A stretch of DNA of 5,753 nt, from positions 1 to 5,753 of the forward strand of contig JAOZVT010000759.1 in NCBI GenBank assembly GCA_025869455.1. The letters are read 5' to 3'. The stretch is from Prosthecobacter sp. Lineage in GTDB: Bacteria; Verrucomicrobiota; Verrucomicrobiia; Verrucomicrobiales; Verrucomicrobiaceae. Made by a program: the position numbers and the translations under genes. Position 1 is the stretch's first letter; each line of letters starts with the position of its first letter. Shown here in pieces: positions 1-5,648 of this stretch. The notes beneath the pieces were generated by a model. That model worked only from the letters and a program-made list of their open reading frames with translations, did not search any database and was not told the origin of the DNA.

Positions 1-1074
1 AGCCGCTATGAGGGTGGGTACCAGTTCCAGGGAGGTGAGAAATTCATCCGTCACTTTGCCTGCGGGCAGTTTTCCTGGCCAACGCGCGATGAAAGGCACT
101 CTCAGCCCGCCTTCCCACATGGTGCTCTTGTTACCTTTCAGCGGGGCATTGCCACCATTGCCGCTGCCGCCGTTGTCGGACATGAAAAGGAAGATCGTGT
201 TCTCCGTCTGTCCGGCTTTTTCCACGGCATCCATCACCGCGCCGATGGCTTCATCCATGCAAGTGACGGCTCCATAATAGCGCGCCAGTTTTTCATCCTT
301 CACCTTGTCACGATACATGGCCACATACTTCTCCGGAGCCTGGACTCCCACACCGGCCTTCTTTTTCCCTTCCTCCACCTCAGGGGCAAAGGAAGAAGCG
401 CTGTGCGGCGCATTGAAGGCTAGGTAGAGAAAGAACGGCTTTTGCCCCATCTGCTCATTGATGAAATAGAGGGACTCCCGCCGAAACACGTCCGTGATGT
501 ATTGACCCTTGTCTTCCTCCGTACGCACGTTGCCACGGAACAGGGAGGGCACGCCGTAACGTTCGTGCGTGTAGTAGTCGATGCCGTTGTTGCCGTGACC
601 ATAAAAGAAATCAAAGCCACGCTGCAACGGCAGGAAACGCTTGGCCTGTCCCATGTCCCATTTGCCCACGCAGCCTGTGACATAACCTGCTTTTTTGAGC
701 ATGTCCCCTATCGTGATCTCCTTCGGGTCCAGACCCAAGGTCATTTCAGGTGAGACTGCATACTCAGCGGGTGGATAAAGATAACCATAGTTCACCAAGT
801 CATTGCGCACCATGTCGTAGAGGCCGTTTCGCTGTGGAAACCGTCCCGTTAGAATGCTGCTGCGCGAAGGTGTGCAGGCAGACCAGGTGACGTAGTAATT
901 CGTTCCGCGAACACCTTCAGCGGCCAGTTTATCCAAATTCGGGGTCAAAACGGGCTTGGTACCCATGCAGCCCAAATCGGGATAGCCCTGATCATCACTG
1001 ACAATGAGGATGATATTCGGTTGTTTAGCCAAGGCTGAACAAGCGAAGAATAAAGCGAATAGAAAACTGCGCAT
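1..1074 (-). CDS. Exported sulfatase, arylsulfatase A-like (S1 family), 3' end cut by window edge
   Basis: Seen: 358 uninterrupted codons from ATG at 1074 to the left edge. Residues 1-16 form a signal peptide (hydrophobic core LFALFFA, cleavage probably after SALA), so the enzyme should act in the periplasm or outside the cell. The sulfatase signature CTPSRSSILTG starts at Cys67; the family oxidises this Cys to formylglycine, the catalytic nucleophile, which needs a maturase encoded elsewhere. Metal-site candidates are Asp27 and Asp28 (SDDQGY) and Asp300-Asn301 (SDNGG). Other active-site candidates are Arg71, Lys138, His224 (NAPH) and Lys316 (GNKSTMWEGG). Odd: the usual GKWH block reads GKWDMG, with Asp140 in place of His. 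Known family role: hydrolysis of sulfate esters, often on polysaccharides or glycans; the substrate cannot be read here. Family members usually run 450-550 residues, so roughly the last quarter is missing. An upstream ATG is out of frame, which supports 1074 as start. No strong Shine-Dalgarno sequence is visible. Confidence 0.95.
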   Translation of the reverse strand, partial: MRSFLFALFFACSALAKQPNIILIVSDDQGYPDLGCMGTKPVLTPNLDKLAAEGVRGTNYYVTWSACTPSRSSILTGRFPQRNGLYDMVRNDLVNYGYLYPPAEYAVSPEMTLGLDPKEITIGDMLKKAGYVTGCVGKWDMGQAKRFLPLQRGFDFFYGHGNNGIDYYTHERYGVPSLFRGNVRTEEDKGQYITDVFRRESLYFINEQMGQKPFFLYLAFNAPHSASSFAPEVEEGKKKAGVGVQAPEKYVAMYRDKVKDEKLARYYGAVTCMDEAIGAVMDAVEKAGQTENTIFLFMSDNGGSGNGGNAPLKGNKSTMWEGGLRVPFIARWPGKLPAGKVTDEFLTSLELVPTLIAA

Positions 1075-1131
1075 CACGTGGAAACGATGGCATCTCCACT
1101 TATTTCACGATAAACTCAGGGAAAGAGTCCG
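1075..1131. promoter_or_regulatory. Divergent intergenic gap between sulfatase and VOC gene
   Basis: This is the only non-coding DNA between two genes that point away from each other, so by layout it should hold or border start signals for both. I see no convincing -35/-10 pair. TAAACT at 1111-1116 is only a weak -10-like hexamer. AGGGA at 1118-1122, nine bases before the VOC start, is a plausible ribosome binding site. The CACGTG palindrome at 1075-1080 touches the sulfatase start codon but is too short to interpret. The promoter role is inferred from layout only. Confidence 0.35.
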
Positions 1132-1623
1132 ATGAACAACCATCCCATCCATCCGCAGGTTTCGATCGGCCACGTACACCTGAAAGTGGCAGACCTACAG
1201 CGCGCCATGGACTTTTATGTGGGAGTTCTGGGTTTTGAGGTCACGCAGCGTTATGGCACGGGAGCAGCCTTTCTCTCCGCAGGCGGTTATCATCACCACA
1301 TTGGCCTGAACACCTGGGAAAGCGCAGGTGGCAAACCTCCCGCTCCCGGCACCACGGGTTTGTTTCATGTCGCGATCCTTTACCCCACCCGGACTGCATT
1401 AGCGGATGCTCTCAAACGCCTCATGACGGCAGGCATCTCGTTGGATGGGGCCAGTGACCATGGCGTGAGTGAAGCTCTCTATCTACGCGATCCTGACCAA
1501 AACGGGGTGGAATTATACTGGGACCGCCCAAAAACAGACTGGCCAAAAGATGAAGACGGAAAGCTGGCCATGTACACCCGCGCTTTGGACCTCAAGAGCC
1601 TACTACGTGAGCTAGATCTCTGA
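1132..1623 (+). CDS. Single-domain VOC family protein (glyoxalase / catechol 2,3-dioxygenase-like)
   Basis: Seen: 163 residues forming one vicinal-oxygen-chelate domain made of two beta-alpha-beta-beta-beta halves. The first half begins at IGHVHLKVADLQRAMDFY (residues 12-29); the second at FHVAILYPTR (78-87) and ends at the diagnostic run DPDQNGVELYWDRP (120-133). The expected metal triad is His16, His79 and Glu127, all present, so a metal-dependent reaction is plausible. The block SDHGVSEALYLRDPDQNGVELYWDRP resembles CatE-type catechol 2,3-dioxygenases, but CatE from Bacillus is about 285 residues with two such domains, whereas this is one domain plus a short charged tail. It may dimerise to build its site. 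The true substrate is unknown; database labels such as glyoxalase or dioxygenase would be by fold only. AGGGA at 1118-1122 is a reasonable ribosome binding site. It heads the rightward gene run; the next gene starts 53 bp downstream. It is probably cytoplasmic, as no signal peptide is seen. Confidence 0.93.
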   Translation: MNNHPIHPQVSIGHVHLKVADLQRAMDFYVGVLGFEVTQRYGTGAAFLSAGGYHHHIGLNTWESAGGKPPAPGTTGLFHVAILYPTRTALADALKRLMTAGISLDGASDHGVSEALYLRDPDQNGVELYWDRPKTDWPKDEDGKLAMYTRALDLKSLLRELDL

Positions 1624-1666
1624 AGAGTCTTTACCTTTGCCCTAGCGCTAACCCTAGAATGAGATT

Positions 1667-1671
1667 AGAAG
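1667..1671 (+). promoter_or_regulatory. Weak ribosome binding site favouring the internal ATG of the small gene
   Basis: AGAAG lies five bases before the ATG at 1677. The earlier in-frame ATG at 1659 is preceded by CTAACCCTAGA, with no purine-rich site at the right distance. This favours 1677 as the start, although the site matches AGGAG at only four of five bases. Confidence 0.4.
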
Positions 1672-1676
1672 CGGAC

Positions 1677-1865
1677 ATGACAGAAACCGAATTTAAAACC
1701 CGCGTCACACGACTCTGTCAACTGCTCGGCTGCAGCCGAGATTTGGCCACCGATTACGTGGAAGCCATGGGAGACAATCCAGTCGTGGAACATGGCAAAG
1801 TCATCGTTCGCGATGCTGACGGCCGCATCATTGCCCGCGTCGCAGATTCCATCTTGGAAGGTTAA
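1677..1865 (+). CDS. Small hypothetical protein, about 62 residues, function not recognised
   Basis: I do not recognise this protein. Seen: a 62-residue product from ATG 1677 (68 residues if the poorer ATG at 1659 is used). Residues 2-32 look amphipathic and helical, with two cysteines (Cys14, Cys19) around LLG. Residues 36-56 read as a beta hairpin: VVEHGKVIVR, a DADG turn, then RIIARV. There is no signal peptide, membrane segment or clear DNA-binding motif. It sits 53 bp after the VOC gene and 20 or 62 bp before the glycosyltransferase, on the same strand, so it is probably co-transcribed with them. The helix-plus-hairpin pattern, intact frame, good alternation of hydrophobic residues in the strands and fit in the gap argue for a real gene over a chance frame. 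The reverse strand is also open for 89 codons here (1665-1934), but that frame runs into the glycosyltransferase start and looks like no protein family. Confidence 0.7.
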   Translation: MTETEFKTRVTRLCQLLGCSRDLATDYVEAMGDNPVVEHGKVIVRDADGRIIARVADSILEG

Positions 1866-1885
1866 CGCCAGCAAACTCTGAGCTG

Positions 1886-3118
1886 ATGAGTCTTGCGAAC
1901 GACCCGTCGCGTGACAAGGCTGCGGTGATGGCACCCCAGCGCATTCTCATCATCGTCGAAAACCTGCCCGTGTCGCTGGATCGACGCGTCTGGCAGGAAG
2001 CCTGCGCCCTGCGGGATGCCGGCCATGACGTGACGGTGATCTGTCCGCAAATGCGCGGCTACACTCAGGCGGAGGAGATGCTGGAGGGCATCCAAATCTA
2101 TCGCCACTGGATCAGCGACGAAGCACGCGGCATCCGTGGATTCATCATGGAATATACCACCGCCCTTTGGGGAGAGTGGGCCTGCGCGCTCAAAGCCTGG
2201 CGGAGAAAGGGCTTCGATGTCATCCACCTCTGCAACCCACCGGACCTGCTTTTCCTGGTGGCGCTTCCTTTCAAGGCCCTCGCAGGAGTCAAGGTGATCT
2301 ATGATGTCCACGATCTCTGGCCAGAAATGTTTGAGGCCAAGTTTGGCAAACGTGGCCTGCTTTACTGGGCCGTGCGTTTGGCAGAGAGCTGCACGCTGGC
2401 GCTGGCAGATGCGGTGATGGCCACAAACCAAAGCGTACTTTCTGCGGTGAAAGCCCGTGGGAAAAAGAGCGATGAAGAAGTCTTCATCGTCCGCACGGCA
2501 CCCAACCAACTCAACACCAGCCTACCGGCAGATCCAGCCCTGAAAAACGGGCGACGTTTCCTGGTGGGTTACATCGGCGTCATGGGAAATGCGGACGGCG
2601 TTCACTACTTGATCGAAGCCGCTCAGCACATCATCCATACGCGTGGACGGTTAGATGTGCAGTTTGTGCTGATGGGCAGCGGGCCTGAACACGCCGAGCT
2701 GCTGCGCCTGCGGGATGAGCTCAAGCTGCAAGACTTCATCGCCATGCCGGGCCGTGTTTCTAACGAGTATTTGTTCACCGCCCTGAAGACCATGGAGCTA
2801 GGTGTGGCCTGTGATCCCATCAATGATTACAACGACCACTGCACCATGAACAAGACGCTGGAGTACATGGCCTTTGCCAAAGCTCAGGTCATGTTTGGAA
2901 CTCGTGAAGGCCGTTTTTCAGCGGGTGAGGCTGCGCACTACGTCATGGAAAACTCGGCCGCTAAACTGGGAGATGCCATCCTGGAAATGCTGGATGATGA
3001 ACCCCGCCGCCTGCGCATGGGCCAGATCGGCCACCAGCGCCTCACTTCGGAACTGAGCTGGGACCGCAGTGTTACCCAACTCCTGCGGACCTACTCGCAC
3101 GCCGTGCAAAGCCAGTAA
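1886..3118 (+). CDS. GT4-type glycosyltransferase (GT-B fold, group 1)
   Basis: Role by family: transfers a sugar from an activated donor to a glycan or lipid-linked acceptor at the inner face of the membrane, typically in capsule, exopolysaccharide or O-antigen synthesis. Donor and acceptor cannot be read. Seen (410-residue numbering): the N-terminal acceptor domain begins with RILIIVENLPVSLDRRVWQEA (about 18-38), then VTVICP, and the DVHDLWPE block at 140-147. The C-terminal donor domain opens at VGYIGVMGNADGVHYLIEAA (from about 227), followed by FVLMGSGPEHAEL and the donor-site block NKTLEYMAFAKAQVMFGT with Glu326. The first Glu of the classical E-x7-E motif is His318 here, as in the NK-x-x-EYM subset where only the second Glu is kept. 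There is no membrane span. Start: ATG 1886 adds 14 residues (MSLANDPSRDKAAV) before the usual family start; ATG 1928, with AAGG eight bases upstream, gives 396 residues and fits the family better. It stops 48 bp before the GspF-like gene. Confidence 0.93.
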   Translation: MSLANDPSRDKAAVMAPQRILIIVENLPVSLDRRVWQEACALRDAGHDVTVICPQMRGYTQAEEMLEGIQIYRHWISDEARGIRGFIMEYTTALWGEWACALKAWRRKGFDVIHLCNPPDLLFLVALPFKALAGVKVIYDVHDLWPEMFEAKFGKRGLLYWAVRLAESCTLALADAVMATNQSVLSAVKARGKKSDEEVFIVRTAPNQLNTSLPADPALKNGRRFLVGYIGVMGNADGVHYLIEAAQHIIHTRGRLDVQFVLMGSGPEHAELLRLRDELKLQDFIAMPGRVSNEYLFTALKTMELGVACDPINDYNDHCTMNKTLEYMAFAKAQVMFGTREGRFSAGEAAHYVMENSAAKLGDAILEMLDDEPRRLRMGQIGHQRLTSELSWDRSVTQLLRTYSHAVQSQ

Positions 3119-3166
3119 CCCACTTTTGAACTCGCTTCTTCATCTTCGGATCCCGATGATGTACTC

Positions 3167-4153
3167 ATGAAACCTGCGGAAAAATCTGCCCTCTATCGTG
3201 AGCTGGCCAAGCTAACGCAGGCAGACTTTCACCTGGATCGTTCCCTGGTGCTGCTTCTAGCGCAGAAGATTTCGCCTGCGCGCCGCTCATTCCTTGAAGG
3301 GATGCAACGAGGACTCACCGAAGGCATGAGTCTGGCTGAATCCATCCGCAAACATAACCATCAGTTTGTTACGGGGCTTGAGTTGGCCTTGGTCGAATCA
3401 GGCGAACGCAGCGGCCAACTCAGTCAGTCTTTCAATCACCTCACGCGTTACTTTGCCGCTGCCGATGGCGCTGCGCGGCAGATGCGTGGAGCCATGATCT
3501 ACCCACTGATCCTGCTGCATTTGGCCATCATTCTGCCCGAGATCCCCTCCGCCATCGTCGCCACAGAAGGCCCCAGCTTTTTAAGCCGCATTGCGCTCTC
3601 CTTTGGTATCTTATGGGTCGTCTTAGCCGCCCTCTTTTTTCTATGGCGTTGGCTTTCCCAAAAAGCCGTGGATTCCGCTTCTGTGGATGTCTGGCTGAGC
3701 CGTATCCCCTGGATCGGCCCAGCGAGAAAGCACTGGGCTTTGGCGCGTTTTTGTCAGGTATTCCACGCTGGATTGCTGGCCGCACTACGCATGTCAGAAA
3801 TCTGCCGCCTCGCCGGAGCGGCCTCTCAATCTGGCCGCATTCAAGAAGGAGCCACCAAGGCCGCCCTCAGCATTGAAGGCGGGGAAACTCTCTCCCTTTC
3901 TTTGGCAGATTCACACGCTTTTGATGTTACTTTCGTCAATGCCCTCGCCACGGCGGAAGAGGTCGGCCAACTGGATGAAGAAATGGCCCGCTGGTCAGCT
4001 GCGGAGACCTTCAGCGCCACGGAATCCATGGAGCGCGCCGCCCTCTGGTTACCCAAGATGGGTTATGCCTTGGTCGTGATTTTTGTCGTCTATCGCATCA
4101 TTGGCATGATGCAGGCCTACTATGGTGGCATGCTCCAGATGTTGGATGCTTAG
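3167..4153 (+). CDS. Compact GspF/PilC-like inner-membrane protein (type II secretion F domains)
   Basis: Seen: 328 residues with two tandem type II secretion F domains. The first (about 18-135) carries the canonical motif SGERSGQL (78-85) followed by RGAMIYPLIL leading into membrane segment 1 (about 110-132). Segment 2 is about 142-163 (FGILWVVLAALFFLWRW). The second domain (about 185-315) has the matching but decayed motif AEEVGQL (263-269) and ends in segment 3 (about 298-317, GYALVVIFVVYRII). Family role: the polytopic platform protein of type II secretion or type IV pilus machines, which contacts the assembly ATPase. It is shorter than the usual 400-residue GspF/PilC because the N-terminal cytoplasmic stretch before the first domain is largely missing. 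No ATPase, pseudopilin, secretin or prepilin peptidase gene is in this window. The start at 3167 is the only sensible ATG, since the two ATGs just upstream lead at once to a stop; no good ribosome binding site is seen. Its stop codon overlaps the left arm of an inverted repeat. Confidence 0.9.
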   Translation: MKPAEKSALYRELAKLTQADFHLDRSLVLLLAQKISPARRSFLEGMQRGLTEGMSLAESIRKHNHQFVTGLELALVESGERSGQLSQSFNHLTRYFAAADGAARQMRGAMIYPLILLHLAIILPEIPSAIVATEGPSFLSRIALSFGILWVVLAALFFLWRWLSQKAVDSASVDVWLSRIPWIGPARKHWALARFCQVFHAGLLAALRMSEICRLAGAASQSGRIQEGATKAALSIEGGETLSLSLADSHAFDVTFVNALATAEEVGQLDEEMARWSAAETFSATESMERAALWLPKMGYALVVIFVVYRIIGMMQAYYGGMLQMLDA

Positions 4154-4210
4154 GGAGTCTTTTTCTCAGGTCTTTGCTTGCCGTCTGCACTTGGTTTCGC
4201 AAGACTCCCT
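4152..4210 (+). repeat. Perfect 10-bp inverted repeat in the gap before the propeller gene
   Basis: AGGGAGTCTT at 4152-4161 and AAGACTCCCT at 4201-4210 are exact reverse complements separated by 39 bases. The left arm begins within the stop codon of the GspF-like gene. Twelve bases after the right arm comes a run of seven T (4223-4229), then the ATG of the next gene at 4247. It could be a long-loop RNA hairpin in the leader, a partial terminator or attenuator, a binding site for a dimeric regulator, or chance. The long loop and the distance to the T run do not fit a standard intrinsic terminator. The arms are seen directly; any function is inference. Confidence 0.55.
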
Positions 4211-4246
4211 CACCTTAATCCGTTTTTTTGGCCAGCTTCTCCTTCT

Positions 4247-5524
4247 ATGAATCGTTCCACCCTCACTCTTCTCAGTGGCTCCCTCCTGACTGCGGCCAGC
4301 CTTTCTGCCCAAACTGCACCCATGGAATGGGGCAAATTTCGCGGCCCTAACAATGACGGAACGGTCCCGGCCTCCAAGGTCGTTAACTGGAAAAACGCCA
4401 AGATCAAGACGCTCTGGAAGACGGAAACCCCCACTGGCTTTAGCTCCTTTGCCGTCGCTGGGGCCAAGGCCTTCACCATCGTCACAGGGGAAACCGAAGG
4501 AAACACAGGCGAAGTGCTCGTGGCCCTGGATGTCGTCACGGGCAAAGAGTTGTGGAGCAAGCCCCTGGCAGTGATCAATAAGTACGACGGCGGTGGTAAC
4601 TCCGGTACGCCAGATAACAAAGACGGTGACGGCCCCCGTTCGACGCCTGTCGTTAGCGGTGACAAAGTCTATGCCATTGATGCCAACCTGGGTGTCTTTT
4701 GCTTCGAAGCAGCCACTGGCAAACCCGTCTGGAATCACGATGTGATGAAGGAAAACGCGGGTGTGCAGATCAAGTGGCAGAATGCCGCCTCCCCAGTGAT
4801 TGATGGTGATATCCTGATGATGTGCGGAGGTGGCGCAGGCGAAGCGCTCCTGGGCCTGAACAAGGACACGGGCAAAATCGTGTGGAAAGGTGAGGACGAT
4901 AAAATGACGCACGCCACGCCCGTCATTGCAGACATCCATGGCGTGCATCAGTGCATCTTTTTCACGCAGGTCGGCCTCGTTGCCGTGACCCCCGCCGATG
5001 GTAAAGTCCTCTGGCGTGCCCCTTTCCCGTTCAAGGTTTCCACCGCCGCCAGCCCCGTTGTCTATGAAGACATCGTCTATTGCTCTGCGGGTTATGGAGT
5101 GGGTGCAGGTGCATTCAAAATCAGCAAAAGCGGCAGCGGTCTGAGTGCTGAGCAAATCTGGCGTCGTGAAAACGAATGCTTTAATCACTGGAGCACTCCT
5201 GTGGTTAAAGATGGCTACCTCTACGGCATGTTCAGCTTCAAAGAATACGGCGCAGGTCCTCTGGCCTGTGTGGACATCAAGACTGGCAAAGACCAATGGA
5301 AAGAAGCAGGCTTCGGCCCTGGGCAGGTCATCCTTTCTGGCGATAAAGTCATCGCCCTCAGTGACAAAGGTGAAGTCGTCGTTGTCGAAGCCAACCCGAA
5401 AAAATACGTCGAACTGAAACGCGAAGACGTCCTGGATGGCAAAGTCTGGAGCTACCCCGTGTTGGCCTACGACCGCATTTTTGCCCGCAGCACCAAGGAA
5501 GGCGTCTGCCTGGAAATCCAGTAA
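4247..5524 (+). CDS. Exported PQQ-like beta-propeller repeat protein
   Basis: Seen: 425 residues from ATG 4247. Residues 1-21 form a signal peptide (hydrophobic stretch LTLLSGSLLTAASL, cleavage probably after SLSA), so the protein should be exported, probably periplasmic. The mature start EWGKFRGPNNDGTVP is the opening typical of PQQ-like propeller proteins common in Planctomycetota and Verrucomicrobiota. Blade motifs of the xTGKxxW type recur at residues 98-103 (TGKELW), 157-162 (TGKPVW), 208-213 (TGKIVW), 251-256 (DGKVLW) and 346-351 (TGKDQW), with weaker strands between and after. This predicts a seven- or eight-bladed propeller. I see no added cytochrome or membrane domain, so it is more likely a BamB-like scaffold or an uncharacterised binding protein than a proven quinoprotein dehydrogenase; enzyme activity should not be assumed. 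The frame opens earlier with a TTG at 4178, but that would put 23 residues before the signal peptide, so ATG 4247 is preferred. A pyrimidine-rich leader replaces a Shine-Dalgarno site. Confidence 0.93.
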   Translation: MNRSTLTLLSGSLLTAASLSAQTAPMEWGKFRGPNNDGTVPASKVVNWKNAKIKTLWKTETPTGFSSFAVAGAKAFTIVTGETEGNTGEVLVALDVVTGKELWSKPLAVINKYDGGGNSGTPDNKDGDGPRSTPVVSGDKVYAIDANLGVFCFEAATGKPVWNHDVMKENAGVQIKWQNAASPVIDGDILMMCGGGAGEALLGLNKDTGKIVWKGEDDKMTHATPVIADIHGVHQCIFFTQVGLVAVTPADGKVLWRAPFPFKVSTAASPVVYEDIVYCSAGYGVGAGAFKISKSGSGLSAEQIWRRENECFNHWSTPVVKDGYLYGMFSFKEYGAGPLACVDIKTGKDQWKEAGFGPGQVILSGDKVIALSDKGEVVVVEANPKKYVELKREDVLDGKVWSYPVLAYDRIFARSTKEGVCLEIQ

Positions 5525-5547
5525 GGTTTCTTGGTCATTTCTCAGGT

Positions 5548-5586
5548 GAAAGGCCGCAACGTTGTGACGTTGCGGCCTTTCTTTTT
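5548..5586 (+). terminator. Strong intrinsic terminator after the propeller gene
   Basis: A perfect 14-bp stem (5548-5561 pairing with 5568-5581, core GGCCGCAACG), a six-base loop TTGTGA, and a T5 run at 5582-5586, starting 24 bases after the stop codon at 5522-5524. The left arm has only three A before the GC core and no A run outside the stem, so in the opposite direction there is no U tract. It should therefore stop rightward transcription only. Confidence 0.93.
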
Positions 5587-5648
5587 GAGAGTAGTTCTGG
5601 TTAGCTGATTTTGGCCATTTTGAGCAGATCGCGTGTTGCGCTCAAAGT
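5587..5648. other. Short convergent gap with a weak hairpin
   Basis: This holds the 62 bases between the rightward terminator and the stop codon of the leftward gene. A 7-bp inverted repeat, TTTGAGC at 5619-5625 and GCTCAAA at 5640-5646, has a 14-base loop. It sits just beyond the leftward gene's stop, where a terminator would be expected, but has no U run in that direction. I see no coding potential. Confidence 0.4.

Noticed and set aside
442..753. Plus-strand and other-frame open stretches across the sulfatase (also 8-277 and 420-683)
   Set aside because: The minus-strand sulfatase frame is continuous through all of them and carries the diagnostic motifs; these are shadows.
1088..1116. Possible -35/-10 promoter with TAAACT as -10 for the VOC gene
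   Set aside because: The matching upstream hexamer TGGCAT barely resembles TTGACA, so a specific promoter cannot be supported.
1640..1656. CCCTAG direct repeat around the TAGCGCTA palindrome between the VOC and small genes
   Set aside because: Six- and eight-base matches are expected by chance at this scale and nothing else around them supports a regulatory site.
1862..2509. Open frame on the minus strand opposite the glycosyltransferase (215 codons)
   Set aside because: It is a shadow of the well-supported GT4 gene; the translation has many His, Cys and Arg and no recognisable motif.
3140..3159. Possible hairpin just before the GspF-like start (TCAT and CGG pairing with CCG and ATGA)
   Set aside because: Only seven pairs, with a three-base bulge and a three-base loop; this is too weak to separate from chance.
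4166..5296. Long open frame on the minus strand opposite the propeller gene (376 codons)
   Set aside because: The plus strand has a signal peptide and repeated TGKxxW blades. The minus product has no family-like pattern, is rich in His, Phe and Gly as expected from reverse reading of biased codons, and has no sensible start context.
5619..5646. TTTGAGC/GCTCAAA hairpin as terminator of the leftward coiled-coil gene
   Set aside because: The stem is only 7 bp with a 14-base loop and no U run follows in the leftward direction, so I keep it only as a note in the gap entry.
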